A stretch of 64,000 bases of DNA from assembly GCF_002744735.1 (NCBI RefSeq), contig NZ_KZ319340.1, positions 715,030 to 779,029 of the forward strand, written 5' to 3'. The notes under the pieces are model-generated. The model made no database searches. It saw only the letters and a list, made by a program, of their open reading frames with translations, and was not told where the DNA came from. Shown here one piece after another: positions 25,575 through 35,642 of the stretch. Position numbers and translations under genes: made by a program. The first letter of the stretch is position 1, and each line of letters starts with the position of its first letter. Origin of the DNA: Marinobacter guineae. GTDB lineage: Bacteria; Pseudomonadota; Gammaproteobacteria; Pseudomonadales; Oleiphilaceae.

Positions 25575-27280
25575 TCCGGCACTCCAGTTTCCTGCCAGCG
25601 TACGTAACAGACACTGGCTGGAATCCCCGCACCGGCGAAAAACTCAAGCCAGCGGATCTGGTGGTCCTGCAACCGATCACCCGGACCTTTCACTTCGATC
25701 ATTTCGTACTGGCGATCAGGCCCTGTGTTGCCAGGGTGAAACCGGATCAAATCCGGAAAACCGCTGCGGTGTTCCCGGATATTCAACAGCAGGCGACGGA
25801 ACAGTCGCTCCAGATCCGCCGGTGGAATACAATCCAGCGCCAGGCTCAACAGTTCCTCGGTGAGTACCGGCCAGATCACGAAGGGGTTGGTGGTACCCTG
25901 TTTGGCCCGGTAATTGTCCAGGATGCGCTCCCGGTAGCTGTTATCCTGCAGGCAGGCGAAACACCGGTCGAACGACGCCTGGCGACGGGCCACGAAATCT
26001 TCCCGGGTCAGATCCGCCGGCCCCACGTGAAACGGATGGAAGAAGGCACCCGGCACGGGTTCAAAGATAGTCTGCCAGCACAACAGCCCGAATAAGCCAT
26101 TAATGAGGGTGTTCTCCACATAGAACACCGGCGAATCGTCCCGCCACAGATGCTGTTGCGCGGCGAATTCCACCGAGCCCAGCGCCGGTTTTGGCAGGGT
26201 CAGGGTGAATTCCCGGATAGGCGGAGGAGTAAGCGCCGGCGGAGGTCCCTCACCCAGCTTTGCGGCAAGGCGTTTCAGAATGCGTGCCAGCCCCTGGGCC
26301 TCGGCGTCGCTCAGGTCCTGGGTTTGCCACCGCGAGGCGATGGCCCAGGCTTCCCGGTGACGTTTCATCCGCTCCAGCAACCGGAGCTGCTTCAGCCGCG
26401 CTTCCCGGTGGCCACTGGTGCCGAATGCCTGCAGGGCCAGCTCCCGCTCCCCCTGCCGTTCCGCTTGCCGGCCCAACTCCAGCAACAGCCGGTCCCGGCG
26501 GCTGGCCAGCCAGGCGTTGTCCGACGGCGCAGGCACCTCTGGCCAGACCTCACGGGCGGGCACGCCCTCGTCCAGCCATTCCCGGCACTGGTGCATGGTC
26601 AGGTAGATGTCCACCTCCGAACGATGCTGGAACGCCCTGGAATCCGGGGTGAATGTCACCGGCTCGTAACGTTGATGGCCCAGTTCCACCAGAACGAAAT
26701 CGGACCAGCTCTGGCGCAGGTTACCGAAGAACATCAACCGGACCCGGTCAAACAGCGCCATAGGATTGATGCAAACAACCGGTTGCACGTCCATCCCAAG
26801 CCAGTCCGCCAGCGACAGCGCATCGGGAAAAGATTGCTGCAATACCTCCAGCATTTGCCATTTCGGCAGGGTTTTTTGCCATCCCGCTTCCTGCAGCGCC
26901 GCCGCGAACACCGGACGTAATTCCCCCAGGGTATACAGACGAAACAACTGGTCGAGGGTGAGCAAAGGTTCCGCATCCAGCCAGTAGTCCGCCACCAGTT
27001 CTTCCAGCGCTTCGCTTTCCGGCACGCCGAGTTCCGGGTAGCGCAGTTTATCGGCACGAAACAGTTCACCCGTACGCATCACCATCCGGGTCAGCAGCGC
27101 CCGTGCCGGCAATGAAAGCGCCTGAAATGCTCTCAGCCGGTCCTGCTCCTCCGTGGTCAGCAAATCGGCGTGGTGATTCAACACCCAGCCAACCACTGTC
27201 TCCATGTTTTCGAGGTAATACAGCGGATTCTCGAGATCCGCCGTACCCGGTCTGGTGTCCATCGGACTCTGAAATGCCAT
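25571..27280 (-). CDS. VRR-NUC nuclease (FAN1-like)
   Basis: The 569-residue protein ends with a VRR-NUC domain. The motif IEVKGPGDRLQDHQIRWLEFFAGAG (about 530-555) holds the catalytic E-x-K and the Q of the PD-(D/E)xK fold, with the metal-binding Asp expected in FPDLIRFHPG before it. The N-terminal part (about 20-200) is helical and resembles the SAP/TPR-like parts of bacterial FAN1 proteins, which cut structured or cross-linked DNA. The frame opens at a TTG (27331), but the ATG at 27280 is preferred. It is first in an operon with the helicase. Confidence 0.9.
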   Translation of the reverse strand: MAFQSPMDTRPGTADLENPLYYLENMETVVGWVLNHHADLLTTEEQDRLRAFQALSLPARALLTRMVMRTGELFRADKLRYPELGVPESEALEELVADYWLDAEPLLTLDQLFRLYTLGELRPVFAAALQEAGWQKTLPKWQMLEVLQQSFPDALSLADWLGMDVQPVVCINPMALFDRVRLMFFGNLRQSWSDFVLVELGHQRYEPVTFTPDSRAFQHRSEVDIYLTMHQCREWLDEGVPAREVWPEVPAPSDNAWLASRRDRLLLELGRQAERQGERELALQAFGTSGHREARLKQLRLLERMKRHREAWAIASRWQTQDLSDAEAQGLARILKRLAAKLGEGPPPALTPPPIREFTLTLPKPALGSVEFAAQQHLWRDDSPVFYVENTLINGLFGLLCWQTIFEPVPGAFFHPFHVGPADLTREDFVARRQASFDRCFACLQDNSYRERILDNYRAKQGTTNPFVIWPVLTEELLSLALDCIPPADLERLFRRLLLNIREHRSGFPDLIRFHPGNTGPDRQYEMIEVKGPGDRLQDHQIRWLEFFAGAGIPASVCYVRWQETGVPE

Positions 27281-27385
27281 AGCCTGGTTCAGTTCTCTCG
27301 CAAGTGGTCCCCGGGGTTTAAGCAGACGCAATGACCCGGGTGGGCGGCGTAAACGTATCGACAGGTTCGATTACAGGAGAACCCC

Positions 27386-28093
27386 ATGACCGCACCTATT
27401 CTGATCACCGGCGCCGGCCAGCGCATCGGTCTTGCCTTTGCCAAAGCCTGTCTTGAACAGGGCCAGCCCGTTATCGTTACCTATCGCAGCTACCGCCCTG
27501 CGGTCGACGCCCTGCAAAAAGCCGGTGCCGATTGCATCCACGCGGATTTTGCCACGAATGAAGGGATTGATGCGTTTGTTGAAACCCTCAAGACGAAAAC
27601 CGACCGCCTGAGGGCCATCATTCACAATGCCTCGGACTGGATGCCCGAAAGCGATGAGTCTGACACCGCGGAGGTGATGAATGCCATGATGCAGATTCAC
27701 GCCATGACCCCTTACCGGCTCAACCTTGCGTGCCGGGGGCTGCTGGAGAACGGCGATTCCGTTACCGACATTATCCACATGACCGATTATGTGGTCGAAA
27801 AGGGCAGTGCAAAACACATCGCCTATGCCGCCAGCAAGGCGGCGATGGCAAACCTCACACTGTCGTTTTCAAGATTGCTGGCGCCGCGAGTCAAGGTCAA
27901 CAGTGTTGCCCCTTCACTGATTATGTTCAATGAAGGGGACGGCGACGCCTATCGGGAAAAAACTCTGAAAAAATCGCTGATGGGAATAGAACCCGGTGTG
28001 GGGGTGGCCGTGGCAGCCCTGCACTTTCTTCTGAACAACCCGTACTTGACTGGACGGACTATCGCCCTGGATGGGGGTCGTCACCTGGCTTGA
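27386..28093 (+). CDS. folM: Dihydromonapterin reductase / alternative dihydrofolate reductase (SDR family)
   Basis: The 235-residue short-chain dehydrogenase has the NADPH motif TGAGQRIG at residues 8-15, IHNAS in the middle and the catalytic YAASK. The TGAGQRIG form and the C-terminal segment TGRTIALDGGRHL fit FolM rather than fatty-acid SDRs. It makes tetrahydromonapterin and can back up folate reduction. AGGAG precedes the ATG. It stands alone between the nuclease operon and recC. Confidence 0.88.
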   Translation: MTAPILITGAGQRIGLAFAKACLEQGQPVIVTYRSYRPAVDALQKAGADCIHADFATNEGIDAFVETLKTKTDRLRAIIHNASDWMPESDESDTAEVMNAMMQIHAMTPYRLNLACRGLLENGDSVTDIIHMTDYVVEKGSAKHIAYAASKAAMANLTLSFSRLLAPRVKVNSVAPSLIMFNEGDGDAYREKTLKKSLMGIEPGVGVAVAALHFLLNNPYLTGRTIALDGGRHLA

Positions 28094-28299
28094 ACGCTTC
28101 AGATGCCCTGTTCCGCCGGGAGCAGGCGAACGCCGGCGATTTTCCAGACGCTCGTTTCATCGGCTTCAGCTACTCGCCACGACCCGTTAACCTGAAGCTG
28201 AGCTTTACTGTAATCAGACATTTCAGACTGTCCGCATCTGTGGTCACATACGGTAACCTGTGGCATCAGGATTGAACTGCACACCAGACAAGGAAACCC

Positions 28300-31200
28300 A
28301 TGGCCGCTCCGTCCATCGATAAACCCGCCGCCATCGAACCCGGCTTTCACGCCATTCACGCCAACCACCTGGAAGACCTGCGCCGGGCGGTGGTGTACAT
28401 CTGCCGCCAGAACCCGATGCCGCCACTGCAGAGCGAAACCTTTCTGGTGCAGAGTAACGGCATTGCCCAGTGGCTGAAGCTGGCATTGGCGGAAAAGCGC
28501 ACGGAGGATGGCATTGAGGGCGGTCTGGGTATTGCCGCCGGCATGGACTTCCTGTTCCCGGCCCGATTTATCTGGCAGGCCTACCGGGCGGTGTTACCGG
28601 ACGGCGAAGTGCCGGAGCAGTCGCCCTTCGACAAACGTCGGCTGGTATGGCGCCTTTACCGGTTGCTGCCGGAACTGGTGGGGCAGGACAACGCCTTCAC
28701 ACCACTGGCCCGGTTTCTGGACGGCACCGACCCGGATCTGCGCAATTTCCAGTTGGCTGAGAAAGTCGCGGACCTGTTCGATCAGTACCAGGTGTTCCGG
28801 GCCGACTGGCTGGCAGCCTGGGAGCAGGGCAAGGATGTGATCATCACCGCCCGGGGCGAAGAAAAAGCGCTGGACCCGGAAACACTCTGGCAGCCGCTGC
28901 TCTGGCGCAAGCTGGTGGACGACGTGGGTGAAGCCGCTCATTCCAGCCGTTCGCAAATCCACACCCGCTTTATGGAACAGGGCCAGCGCATCAACGCTCC
29001 GGCCAATCCGGCCCGGCTGCCCAGGCGTATTGTGGTGTTTGGCGTATCATCACTGCCCCGACAAGCCCTGGAAGCCCTGTACGTTCTGAGCCGGTTCAGC
29101 CAGGTGGTGCTCTGTGTCCACAATCCCAGCCAGTTCTACTGGGCCGATATCATCAGCGACCGGGAGCTGCTGAAAGCCGAGCGCAAGCGGGGCGAGGCCC
29201 ATCCGGTACTGTCACAGATCGATGATCCGGACCAGTTGCACCAGCACGCCAACCCGTTACTGGCGGCCTGGGGCAAGCAGGGCCGGGACTATATCCGCCT
29301 GCTGGACGAGTTCGACAACCCCGACGAATATCGGGACAGCTTCCGTACCCCGGACCAGAAAATCGACATCTTCTCGGAACACGGCGCTGGGGAGAAACCC
29401 TGCCTGCTGCACCAGCTGCAGAACGACATTCACAACCTGACGCCGCTGCAGGAAATCCGCGAGCAGAACCGCCAGCTGGATCTGACCCACGACCATTCCC
29501 TGGTGTTTCACGATGCCCACGGCCCCCAGCGGGAAGTGGAAATCCTGCACGACCAACTGCTGGCCGCCTTCAATGCGGATCCTGACCTGCGGCCCCGGGA
29601 TGTGATCGTGATGGTGCCGGATATCAACGTCTACGCGCCCCACATTCAGGCGGTGTTTGGCCGTTACCCGCCCGGCCGCAAGCGCCACATTCCCTTTACC
29701 ATTTCCGACCAGGGCCAGCGCCACCACGAGCCGGTGCTGATCGCCCTGGAAACCCTGATGTCGCTGCCCCGCAGCCGGTTTGGAGTCAGTGAAATCATCA
29801 GCCTGCTGGAAGTGCCCGGTATCCGTAACCGCTTTGGCATCCGCGAAGACGAGATTCCCCTGGCCCGGCGCTGGGTGGAAGGCGCCAACATCCGTTGGGG
29901 CCTGCACGGCCAACACCGGCAAAGCCTGGACCTTCCCGCCGACCTGGATCGCAATACATGGCAATCCGGGCTGCGGGCCATGTTATTGGGTTACGGCATG
30001 GGCGAAGACGAGCCCTGGGGCGGCGTGGAGCCTTATGGCGAAATCGGCGGTCTGCAAGCCAGCCTGGCCGGCCGCCTGAGTGAATTCGTGCATCAACTGG
30101 AAACTCTGTGGCAGGCGCTGCAAAGCACACGAAGCCCTGGTGACTGGGAAATCCTGTTCTCGGATATGCTCGGGCAGTTTTTCCACAAGGTCGAGGGCAG
30201 CGATCTGTTGCTGCTCAACCGTTTCCGCCGCCAGCTGGAACAGTGGCTGGAGGACTCTCTGGCCGCCGGTCTGGATACTCAGCTCCTGCCCCTGAACATC
30301 GTCAAGGATGTCCTGCTTGAAGGCCTGGACGAAGGCGGTCTGAACCAGCGCTTCCTGGCCGGCAAGGTGAACTTCGCCACCCTGATGCCGATGCGGGCCA
30401 TTCCCTTCCGCAAGGTCTGCCTGTTGGGCATGAACGATGGTGATTATCCGCGTTCCCGGCCACCGGTGGATTTCGACCTGATGGCGCAGGATTATCGGCC
30501 GGGGGACCGTTCCCGCCGGGAAGACGACCGCTACCTGTTCCTGGAAGCGCTGCTGTCGGCCCGGGAACAGCTGTACATCAGTTGGGTAGGGCGCAGCATC
30601 AAGGACGACTCCGAACGGCCACCGTCAGTGCTGGTGGGCCAGCTCCAGGACCATCTGGACAGCCTGTGGTCCGTGGCCGGGCAACCCGATGCAAACGTCA
30701 CCAAAGCCCTGACCACGCAACACCCGCTGCAACCTTTCAGCCGGGCCTATTTCCCGAAAGCCAATGGCATGGGCGAGGGCGGCGGTGACAGTGAGCACAA
30801 CCCAGCCAAACCCCTGGCCCAGGTGCTTCAGGCCCGAAACCTGTTCACCTACGAACGGGAATGGCGCAGCGCCCATGGCGTTGAAGCCGCAGATCAGGTG
30901 CAGGATGCGTTGTGGTATCAGGCGCCGGAGGAGCCCATCAGCCTGAACGATCTGGCTGGCTTCCTGAAAAAGCCCATCGACACTTTCTACCAGCGTCGCC
31001 TTCAGGTGCGTTTTGACGATGTGGAAGACGACGACACCGACAACGAGAACTTCGATCTGAACGGTCTGGACCGATGGCGCCTGGATAACGAACTGATTCA
31101 CCAAGGCCTGCTGAAAGCCGGCTCCGAAGAAGAGCTGTACGAACGTCTGGAAACCACCCTCAACCGCATGGCCCGCCGGGGCGACCTGGGCATGGGGGTA

Positions 31201-31920
31201 ACTGAACACCGGCTGCGCTCGGAGCTGTCCGGACGGTTACCGGATCTGTTTGAGCGTTATCAGAGTGCCCTGGCCGAGTGGCCGGAAGCCGTGGCCGAGC
31301 CCCTGCCCTTCGACTACCGGCTTGAAAACGCAATGGGGGTCGTGGACGTGGTGGATCTGATCGACAGCCTCCGCTGCAACGCCGACGGCCAGTTGTGCCG
31401 GCTGGTGGTGGCCCGTTCCGGCCTGCTGACCAGCTCCGGTAATGGCAAGAAAGTCCGCTACGCCAACCTGATGCGGGACTGGGTGATGCACCTGGCCGGA
31501 CAGCTCAGCGGGCAGCCGTTTGAAACCCTGATCCTGGGCAAGGAAGAAGGCCGCAAGTTCAGCTTTTTGCCAATGGCACCGGAACAGGCGAGGCAGTATT
31601 TCGACGCGATTCTCAGTTGCTGGATGGCCGCCACCACCCGGGCACTGCCGATTCACTGCGATGCCGGCTTTGCCTGGATTTACAGCTTCTACCAGAGCAA
31701 GAAATTCCTGGGTGACCACGAACGGGCCATCAGCGATGCGGAACAGGCCTACAGCACTGCCCTGGAGCGGGATACCGGCTATCTGCGCGGGGCCTTTGAA
31801 AGCCCGGAGTTATTGCTGGCCAGTGGCGAGTTCGAAGCTTTGTTGCATGAACTCTATGTGCCCCTGTGGGAAGCGGAGCAGGGCAAGTCCGCGGCAGAAC
31901 AGATCGGGAGCATGGAATGA
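28300..31920 (+). CDS. recC: Exodeoxyribonuclease V subunit gamma (RecC)
   Basis: The 1206-residue protein has the RecC layout: an inactive helicase fold (SNGIAQWLKLALAE near the N-terminus, MPMRAIPFRKVCLLGMNDGDYPR near 690-715) and an inactive nuclease-like C-terminus. RecC reads Chi and splits the strands inside RecBCD. AAGGA precedes the ATG. Its stop overlaps the recB start as ATGA. It is first of the recC-recB-recD operon. The 200 bases before it contain no recognised gene. Confidence 0.95.
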   Translation: MAAPSIDKPAAIEPGFHAIHANHLEDLRRAVVYICRQNPMPPLQSETFLVQSNGIAQWLKLALAEKRTEDGIEGGLGIAAGMDFLFPARFIWQAYRAVLPDGEVPEQSPFDKRRLVWRLYRLLPELVGQDNAFTPLARFLDGTDPDLRNFQLAEKVADLFDQYQVFRADWLAAWEQGKDVIITARGEEKALDPETLWQPLLWRKLVDDVGEAAHSSRSQIHTRFMEQGQRINAPANPARLPRRIVVFGVSSLPRQALEALYVLSRFSQVVLCVHNPSQFYWADIISDRELLKAERKRGEAHPVLSQIDDPDQLHQHANPLLAAWGKQGRDYIRLLDEFDNPDEYRDSFRTPDQKIDIFSEHGAGEKPCLLHQLQNDIHNLTPLQEIREQNRQLDLTHDHSLVFHDAHGPQREVEILHDQLLAAFNADPDLRPRDVIVMVPDINVYAPHIQAVFGRYPPGRKRHIPFTISDQGQRHHEPVLIALETLMSLPRSRFGVSEIISLLEVPGIRNRFGIREDEIPLARRWVEGANIRWGLHGQHRQSLDLPADLDRNTWQSGLRAMLLGYGMGEDEPWGGVEPYGEIGGLQASLAGRLSEFVHQLETLWQALQSTRSPGDWEILFSDMLGQFFHKVEGSDLLLLNRFRRQLEQWLEDSLAAGLDTQLLPLNIVKDVLLEGLDEGGLNQRFLAGKVNFATLMPMRAIPFRKVCLLGMNDGDYPRSRPPVDFDLMAQDYRPGDRSRREDDRYLFLEALLSAREQLYISWVGRSIKDDSERPPSVLVGQLQDHLDSLWSVAGQPDANVTKALTTQHPLQPFSRAYFPKANGMGEGGGDSEHNPAKPLAQVLQARNLFTYEREWRSAHGVEAADQVQDALWYQAPEEPISLNDLAGFLKKPIDTFYQRRLQVRFDDVEDDDTDNENFDLNGLDRWRLDNELIHQGLLKAGSEEELYERLETTLNRMARRGDLGMGVTEHRLRSELSGRLPDLFERYQSALAEWPEAVAEPLPFDYRLENAMGVVDVVDLIDSLRCNADGQLCRLVVARSGLLTSSGNGKKVRYANLMRDWVMHLAGQLSGQPFETLILGKEEGRKFSFLPMAPEQARQYFDAILSCWMAATTRALPIHCDAGFAWIYSFYQSKKFLGDHERAISDAEQAYSTALERDTGYLRGAFESPELLLASGEFEALLHELYVPLWEAEQGKSAAEQIGSME

Positions 31921-34900
31921 CTGACCAGATGAGTAACCGTAACCCCAACCTGGATCCGCTAGCGCTACCCCTCAACGGCAGCGCGCTGATTGAAGCCAGT
32001 GCCGGCACCGGCAAAACCTTCACTATCGCCATCCTCTACGTACGCCTGGTGCTGGGCCATGGCCAGACCCAAGACAGCCCACTGCAGAACCTGCTGCCGC
32101 CCAATCTGTTGGTGGTGACCTTTACCGAGGCCGCCACCAAGGAACTGCGGGATCGTATCCGCACCCGGCTGACCCAGGCCGCCGAGGTGTTTTCCGATGC
32201 GCCCGACGAGCCCGAGCCACCGGCGGAAACGGCGCTGATTTACCAGCTTCGGAATGAAGGCTATCCGGACCCGGCGACCTGGCCAGACTGCCGGAAAAAG
32301 CTGCTGCTGGCCGCCGAATGGATGGACGAGGCCGCGGTGTCCACCATCCACAGTTTCTGCAACCGCATGCTCAGCGAACACGCCTTCGACAGTGGCAGCC
32401 TGTTCAAGCTCCCCCTGGAAACCGACCAGAGTGAACTGCTGGACGAAGTCGCCCGGGATTACTGGCGCACCTTTGTTTACCCATTGCCACCGGCGCTGAT
32501 GGACGAAGCCCTGAGTCACTGGAAAACCCCGGGGGAATTGCGCAAGGCCGTGCGCAACCTGATCGATGAGCCGGACAGCCTGGGCACACCGCCAAACGAC
32601 GTAGACCAGGCCATCAATCAGGTGGTGAGCCAGCGCCTGGCCCGATCGCAGGAACTGAAAGCCTATCCCTGGGCCCAGTGGCAGGGAGACGTGAGTGACC
32701 TGCTGAACGATCTGAACAAGAGCAAACGGCTCCACGGCGGTAGCAAGAACGCGATGCTCAAGGTCTGGGACCCGCTCGTTACCTGGGCCGAATCCGATGA
32801 CCTGCTGCCGGACAAGCTGGAGAGTGTCGCTGGCTTCAAAAACCAGACCCCGGAAGGCATGGATAACATTCTGAAAGGGGACGATCCCGCGCCTCATCAC
32901 CCGGCTTTCGATGCCATCGAAGAACTCATGGCGTTCTCCCAGAATCAGCCCAGTGCCAAGTCCGACATCCTGCGCCACGCCAGCCACTGGATGGCCGAAC
33001 GACTGGAATCGGAAAAACAGAAACGCTCGGAAATGGGGTTTGATGACCTGCTCACCCGCCTGGACGATGCCCTGCACGGACCTCGTGGCGACCAACTGGC
33101 CGCCACCATCCGCCGCCAGTTCCCGGTGGCTCTGATTGATGAATTCCAGGACACCGACCCGGTGCAGTATCGCATTTTCGACAGGATCTATAGCGTGGCG
33201 GATGGTGCCCCGAGTACCTGCCTGCTGATGATCGGCGATCCGAAACAGGCCATCTACGGCTTCCGCGGTGCGGACATTTATACCTACCTGCAGGCCCGCC
33301 ATGGCGTGAAAGAACGCACCTGGACCCTCGGCACGAACTTCCGTTCCGCCAAACCCATGGTGGCGGCGGTGAACCGGGTGTTCGAACACAGCGACCAGCA
33401 CAGCCGCGATGGCGCCTTCCTGTTCGGCAAGGGCGATACTTCGCCGCTGCCGTTCCAGGGCGTGGCGGCCAACGGTACCAAACGCCTGTGGTCGGTGAAC
33501 GGCGAACGGCAGCCCAGCCTGATGTTCTGGACCCACGAATCCGGAGAAGAGGGCAAAGACGGCACCCCGAAAGGCCTGGCCAAAGGCACCGCCACCGCCG
33601 ATGTGGCGGAAACCAGCGCCAGCGAAATTGCCCGGCTGCTGACCCTGGGTCAGGCCGGGCAAGCTGGCTTTGCGCTGCCGGACAACCCCGCTGACCTGGA
33701 ACCGGTCGCCCCCAAAGACATCGCCATTCTGGTCAACAACCGCAACGAAGCGGGTGCGGTGCGGGATGCCCTGGGCCGACGACGAATCAAGAGCGTGTAC
33801 CTGTCGGACCGGGATTCGGTGCTGACGTCCCAGGAAGCCAAAGAAATGCTGTGCTGGCTGCGGGCCTTCGCCGAACCCCGGCAACTGGCGTATATTCGCG
33901 CAGCGCTGGCCACGCCCACCCTGGGCCAGTCCTGGCAGGCCCTGGACCTTTTGCTTACCGATGAACTCGCCCTGGAGCGGCAAATCGAACGGTTCATGGG
34001 TTACCAACAACAATGGCAGAAACAGGGTGTGCTGCCGATGCTGCGCAGCTTCCTGATGGATTTCGGAGTACCCGGCCGGTTGCTGCAACGGGCCGATGGC
34101 GAGCGGCGGCTGACCGACATTCTGCACATCGCTGAACTGCTGCAGCAGGACAGCCTGCAACTGGACGGCGAACACGCCCTGGTGCACCACTTCACCCAGA
34201 TTTTGCGGGCCGCCGACGAGGAAGACGAACACCGCACCCTGCGCCTGGAAAGCGACGCCGGGCTGGTAAAAGTGATTACCGTGCACAAATCCAAGGGCCT
34301 GGAATACCCGTTGGTGTTTCTGCCTTTTGGCACGGCGTATCGAGCCCAGAGTGAAAAGCAGGCGTTTGTGCACTACCACGATAGCCAGGGCAAACTGATC
34401 ACCGTGTTCGATCCCACTCCCAACGACGTCGCCAAAGCCGACCAGGAGCGCCTGGGCGAGGATATCCGTAAGCTCTACGTAGCCCTGACCCGGGCCCGGT
34501 TTGCCACCTGGGTCGGCGCTGCGGCCCTCGACAACTGGCAACAAAGTGGCCTGGGCTATCTGATTGCCAGTGCAGCACCCAGCCGCATCACCGACTGCCT
34601 GACCCGGCTGGGTGAAGGCCGGCCGGAAATTACCGTAGCTCCGCTGCCAGAGGCCGAACCGACCCAGTACACCGAACCGGCACCGGAAGCCCTGGGGCCT
34701 GCGCTGGAATCCACCCGTGAGGCGAAAGAGGACTGGTGGATTGCCAGTTACTCGTCCATCGAGTACACCGGCATGGCGGGCACCGGTATCGCCTTCACCG
34801 GCGAGGTGGAGGACGCCCAGACCCAGAACCTGCTGGAAGAAAGCGCCCAGGACGAAGGCGAACAAACGTCCCCGATACCGGACCATCGCAACCACCACAA

Positions 34901-35642
34901 CTTCCCCAAAGGCGCCGGCCCCGGCACCTTCCTGCACGAGCTGCTGGAATGGTGCAGCCAGCACGGCTTCCAGCGGGTTGTGGATAGCCCAGCCATGCTC
35001 CGGGAGCAGCTCAGCCGCCGTTGCGGCACCCAGGGCTGGAGCGACTGGGTGGAACCGCTGGAACGGTGGTTACTGGCATTGATCACCCGGCCACTGCAGC
35101 TGCAACGCTCCGGCAACGAAAGCGTCAGCCTGGCCGACCTGGCCACCCTGCGCCCGGAACTGGAATTCTGGTTCGAAAGCCGTAATGTCAGCATCCAAAA
35201 GCTCGACCAGCTGGTGACCCATCACACCCTGAATGGAGCCGACCGGCCCCGGGTCGAAGAGAACCGCTTCAACGGCATGCTCAAGGGCTTTATCGACCTG
35301 GTGTTTGAACACAACGGCCAGTACTACGTGCTCGACTACAAATCCAATGCCCTGGGTGAGAACGACAGCGCCTACACCGATCAGACCATGGGTGACGCCA
35401 TTCTGAATAAACGCTACGACCTGCAATACGTCCTCTACTTGCTGGCCCTGCACCGCCTGCTGAAAGCCCGGCTGCCCGGTTACGACTACGACCAGCACAT
35501 AGGCGGGGCGGTGTACCTGTTCCTGCGAGGGGTCCATTCCCCCAGTGGGGGAGCCTTCACCGACAAACCGCCAAAGGCCCTGATAGAACAGCTGGATGCC
35601 CTGTTTGATGGCGAACAGGTATCTGGGGAGGTAGCCGCATGA
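31917..35642 (+). CDS. recB: Exodeoxyribonuclease V subunit beta (RecB)
   Basis: The 1241-residue UvrD-type helicase-nuclease has Walker A ASAGTGKTFT at about 26-35, motif II ALIDEFQDTDPVQY, motif III GDPKQAIYGFRGAD and a late motif KVITVHKSKGLEYPLVFLP. The C-terminal nuclease domain keeps D and D-x-K in FIDLVFEHNGQYYVLDYKSN. The start at 31917 overlaps the recC stop and is preferred over an upstream codon inside recC. It is the 3'-5' motor and only nuclease of RecBCD. Confidence 0.95.
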   Translation: MTDQMSNRNPNLDPLALPLNGSALIEASAGTGKTFTIAILYVRLVLGHGQTQDSPLQNLLPPNLLVVTFTEAATKELRDRIRTRLTQAAEVFSDAPDEPEPPAETALIYQLRNEGYPDPATWPDCRKKLLLAAEWMDEAAVSTIHSFCNRMLSEHAFDSGSLFKLPLETDQSELLDEVARDYWRTFVYPLPPALMDEALSHWKTPGELRKAVRNLIDEPDSLGTPPNDVDQAINQVVSQRLARSQELKAYPWAQWQGDVSDLLNDLNKSKRLHGGSKNAMLKVWDPLVTWAESDDLLPDKLESVAGFKNQTPEGMDNILKGDDPAPHHPAFDAIEELMAFSQNQPSAKSDILRHASHWMAERLESEKQKRSEMGFDDLLTRLDDALHGPRGDQLAATIRRQFPVALIDEFQDTDPVQYRIFDRIYSVADGAPSTCLLMIGDPKQAIYGFRGADIYTYLQARHGVKERTWTLGTNFRSAKPMVAAVNRVFEHSDQHSRDGAFLFGKGDTSPLPFQGVAANGTKRLWSVNGERQPSLMFWTHESGEEGKDGTPKGLAKGTATADVAETSASEIARLLTLGQAGQAGFALPDNPADLEPVAPKDIAILVNNRNEAGAVRDALGRRRIKSVYLSDRDSVLTSQEAKEMLCWLRAFAEPRQLAYIRAALATPTLGQSWQALDLLLTDELALERQIERFMGYQQQWQKQGVLPMLRSFLMDFGVPGRLLQRADGERRLTDILHIAELLQQDSLQLDGEHALVHHFTQILRAADEEDEHRTLRLESDAGLVKVITVHKSKGLEYPLVFLPFGTAYRAQSEKQAFVHYHDSQGKLITVFDPTPNDVAKADQERLGEDIRKLYVALTRARFATWVGAAALDNWQQSGLGYLIASAAPSRITDCLTRLGEGRPEITVAPLPEAEPTQYTEPAPEALGPALESTREAKEDWWIASYSSIEYTGMAGTGIAFTGEVEDAQTQNLLEESAQDEGEQTSPIPDHRNHHNFPKGAGPGTFLHELLEWCSQHGFQRVVDSPAMLREQLSRRCGTQGWSDWVEPLERWLLALITRPLQLQRSGNESVSLADLATLRPELEFWFESRNVSIQKLDQLVTHHTLNGADRPRVEENRFNGMLKGFIDLVFEHNGQYYVLDYKSNALGENDSAYTDQTMGDAILNKRYDLQYVLYLLALHRLLKARLPGYDYDQHIGGAVYLFLRGVHSPSGGAFTDKPPKALIEQLDALFDGEQVSGEVAA

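Noticed and set aside
28099-28221. Possible 40-residue minus-strand protein between folM and recC (MSDYSKAQLQVNG...)
   Set aside because: Codon use looks natural, but there is no ribosome site and no family match; could be a relic. Not strong enough to call as a gene.
31965-34964. Open frame of 999 codons on the strand opposite recB
   Set aside because: Antisense to a certain gene; long open antisense frames are expected from GC-biased third codon positions. No known domain is visible.
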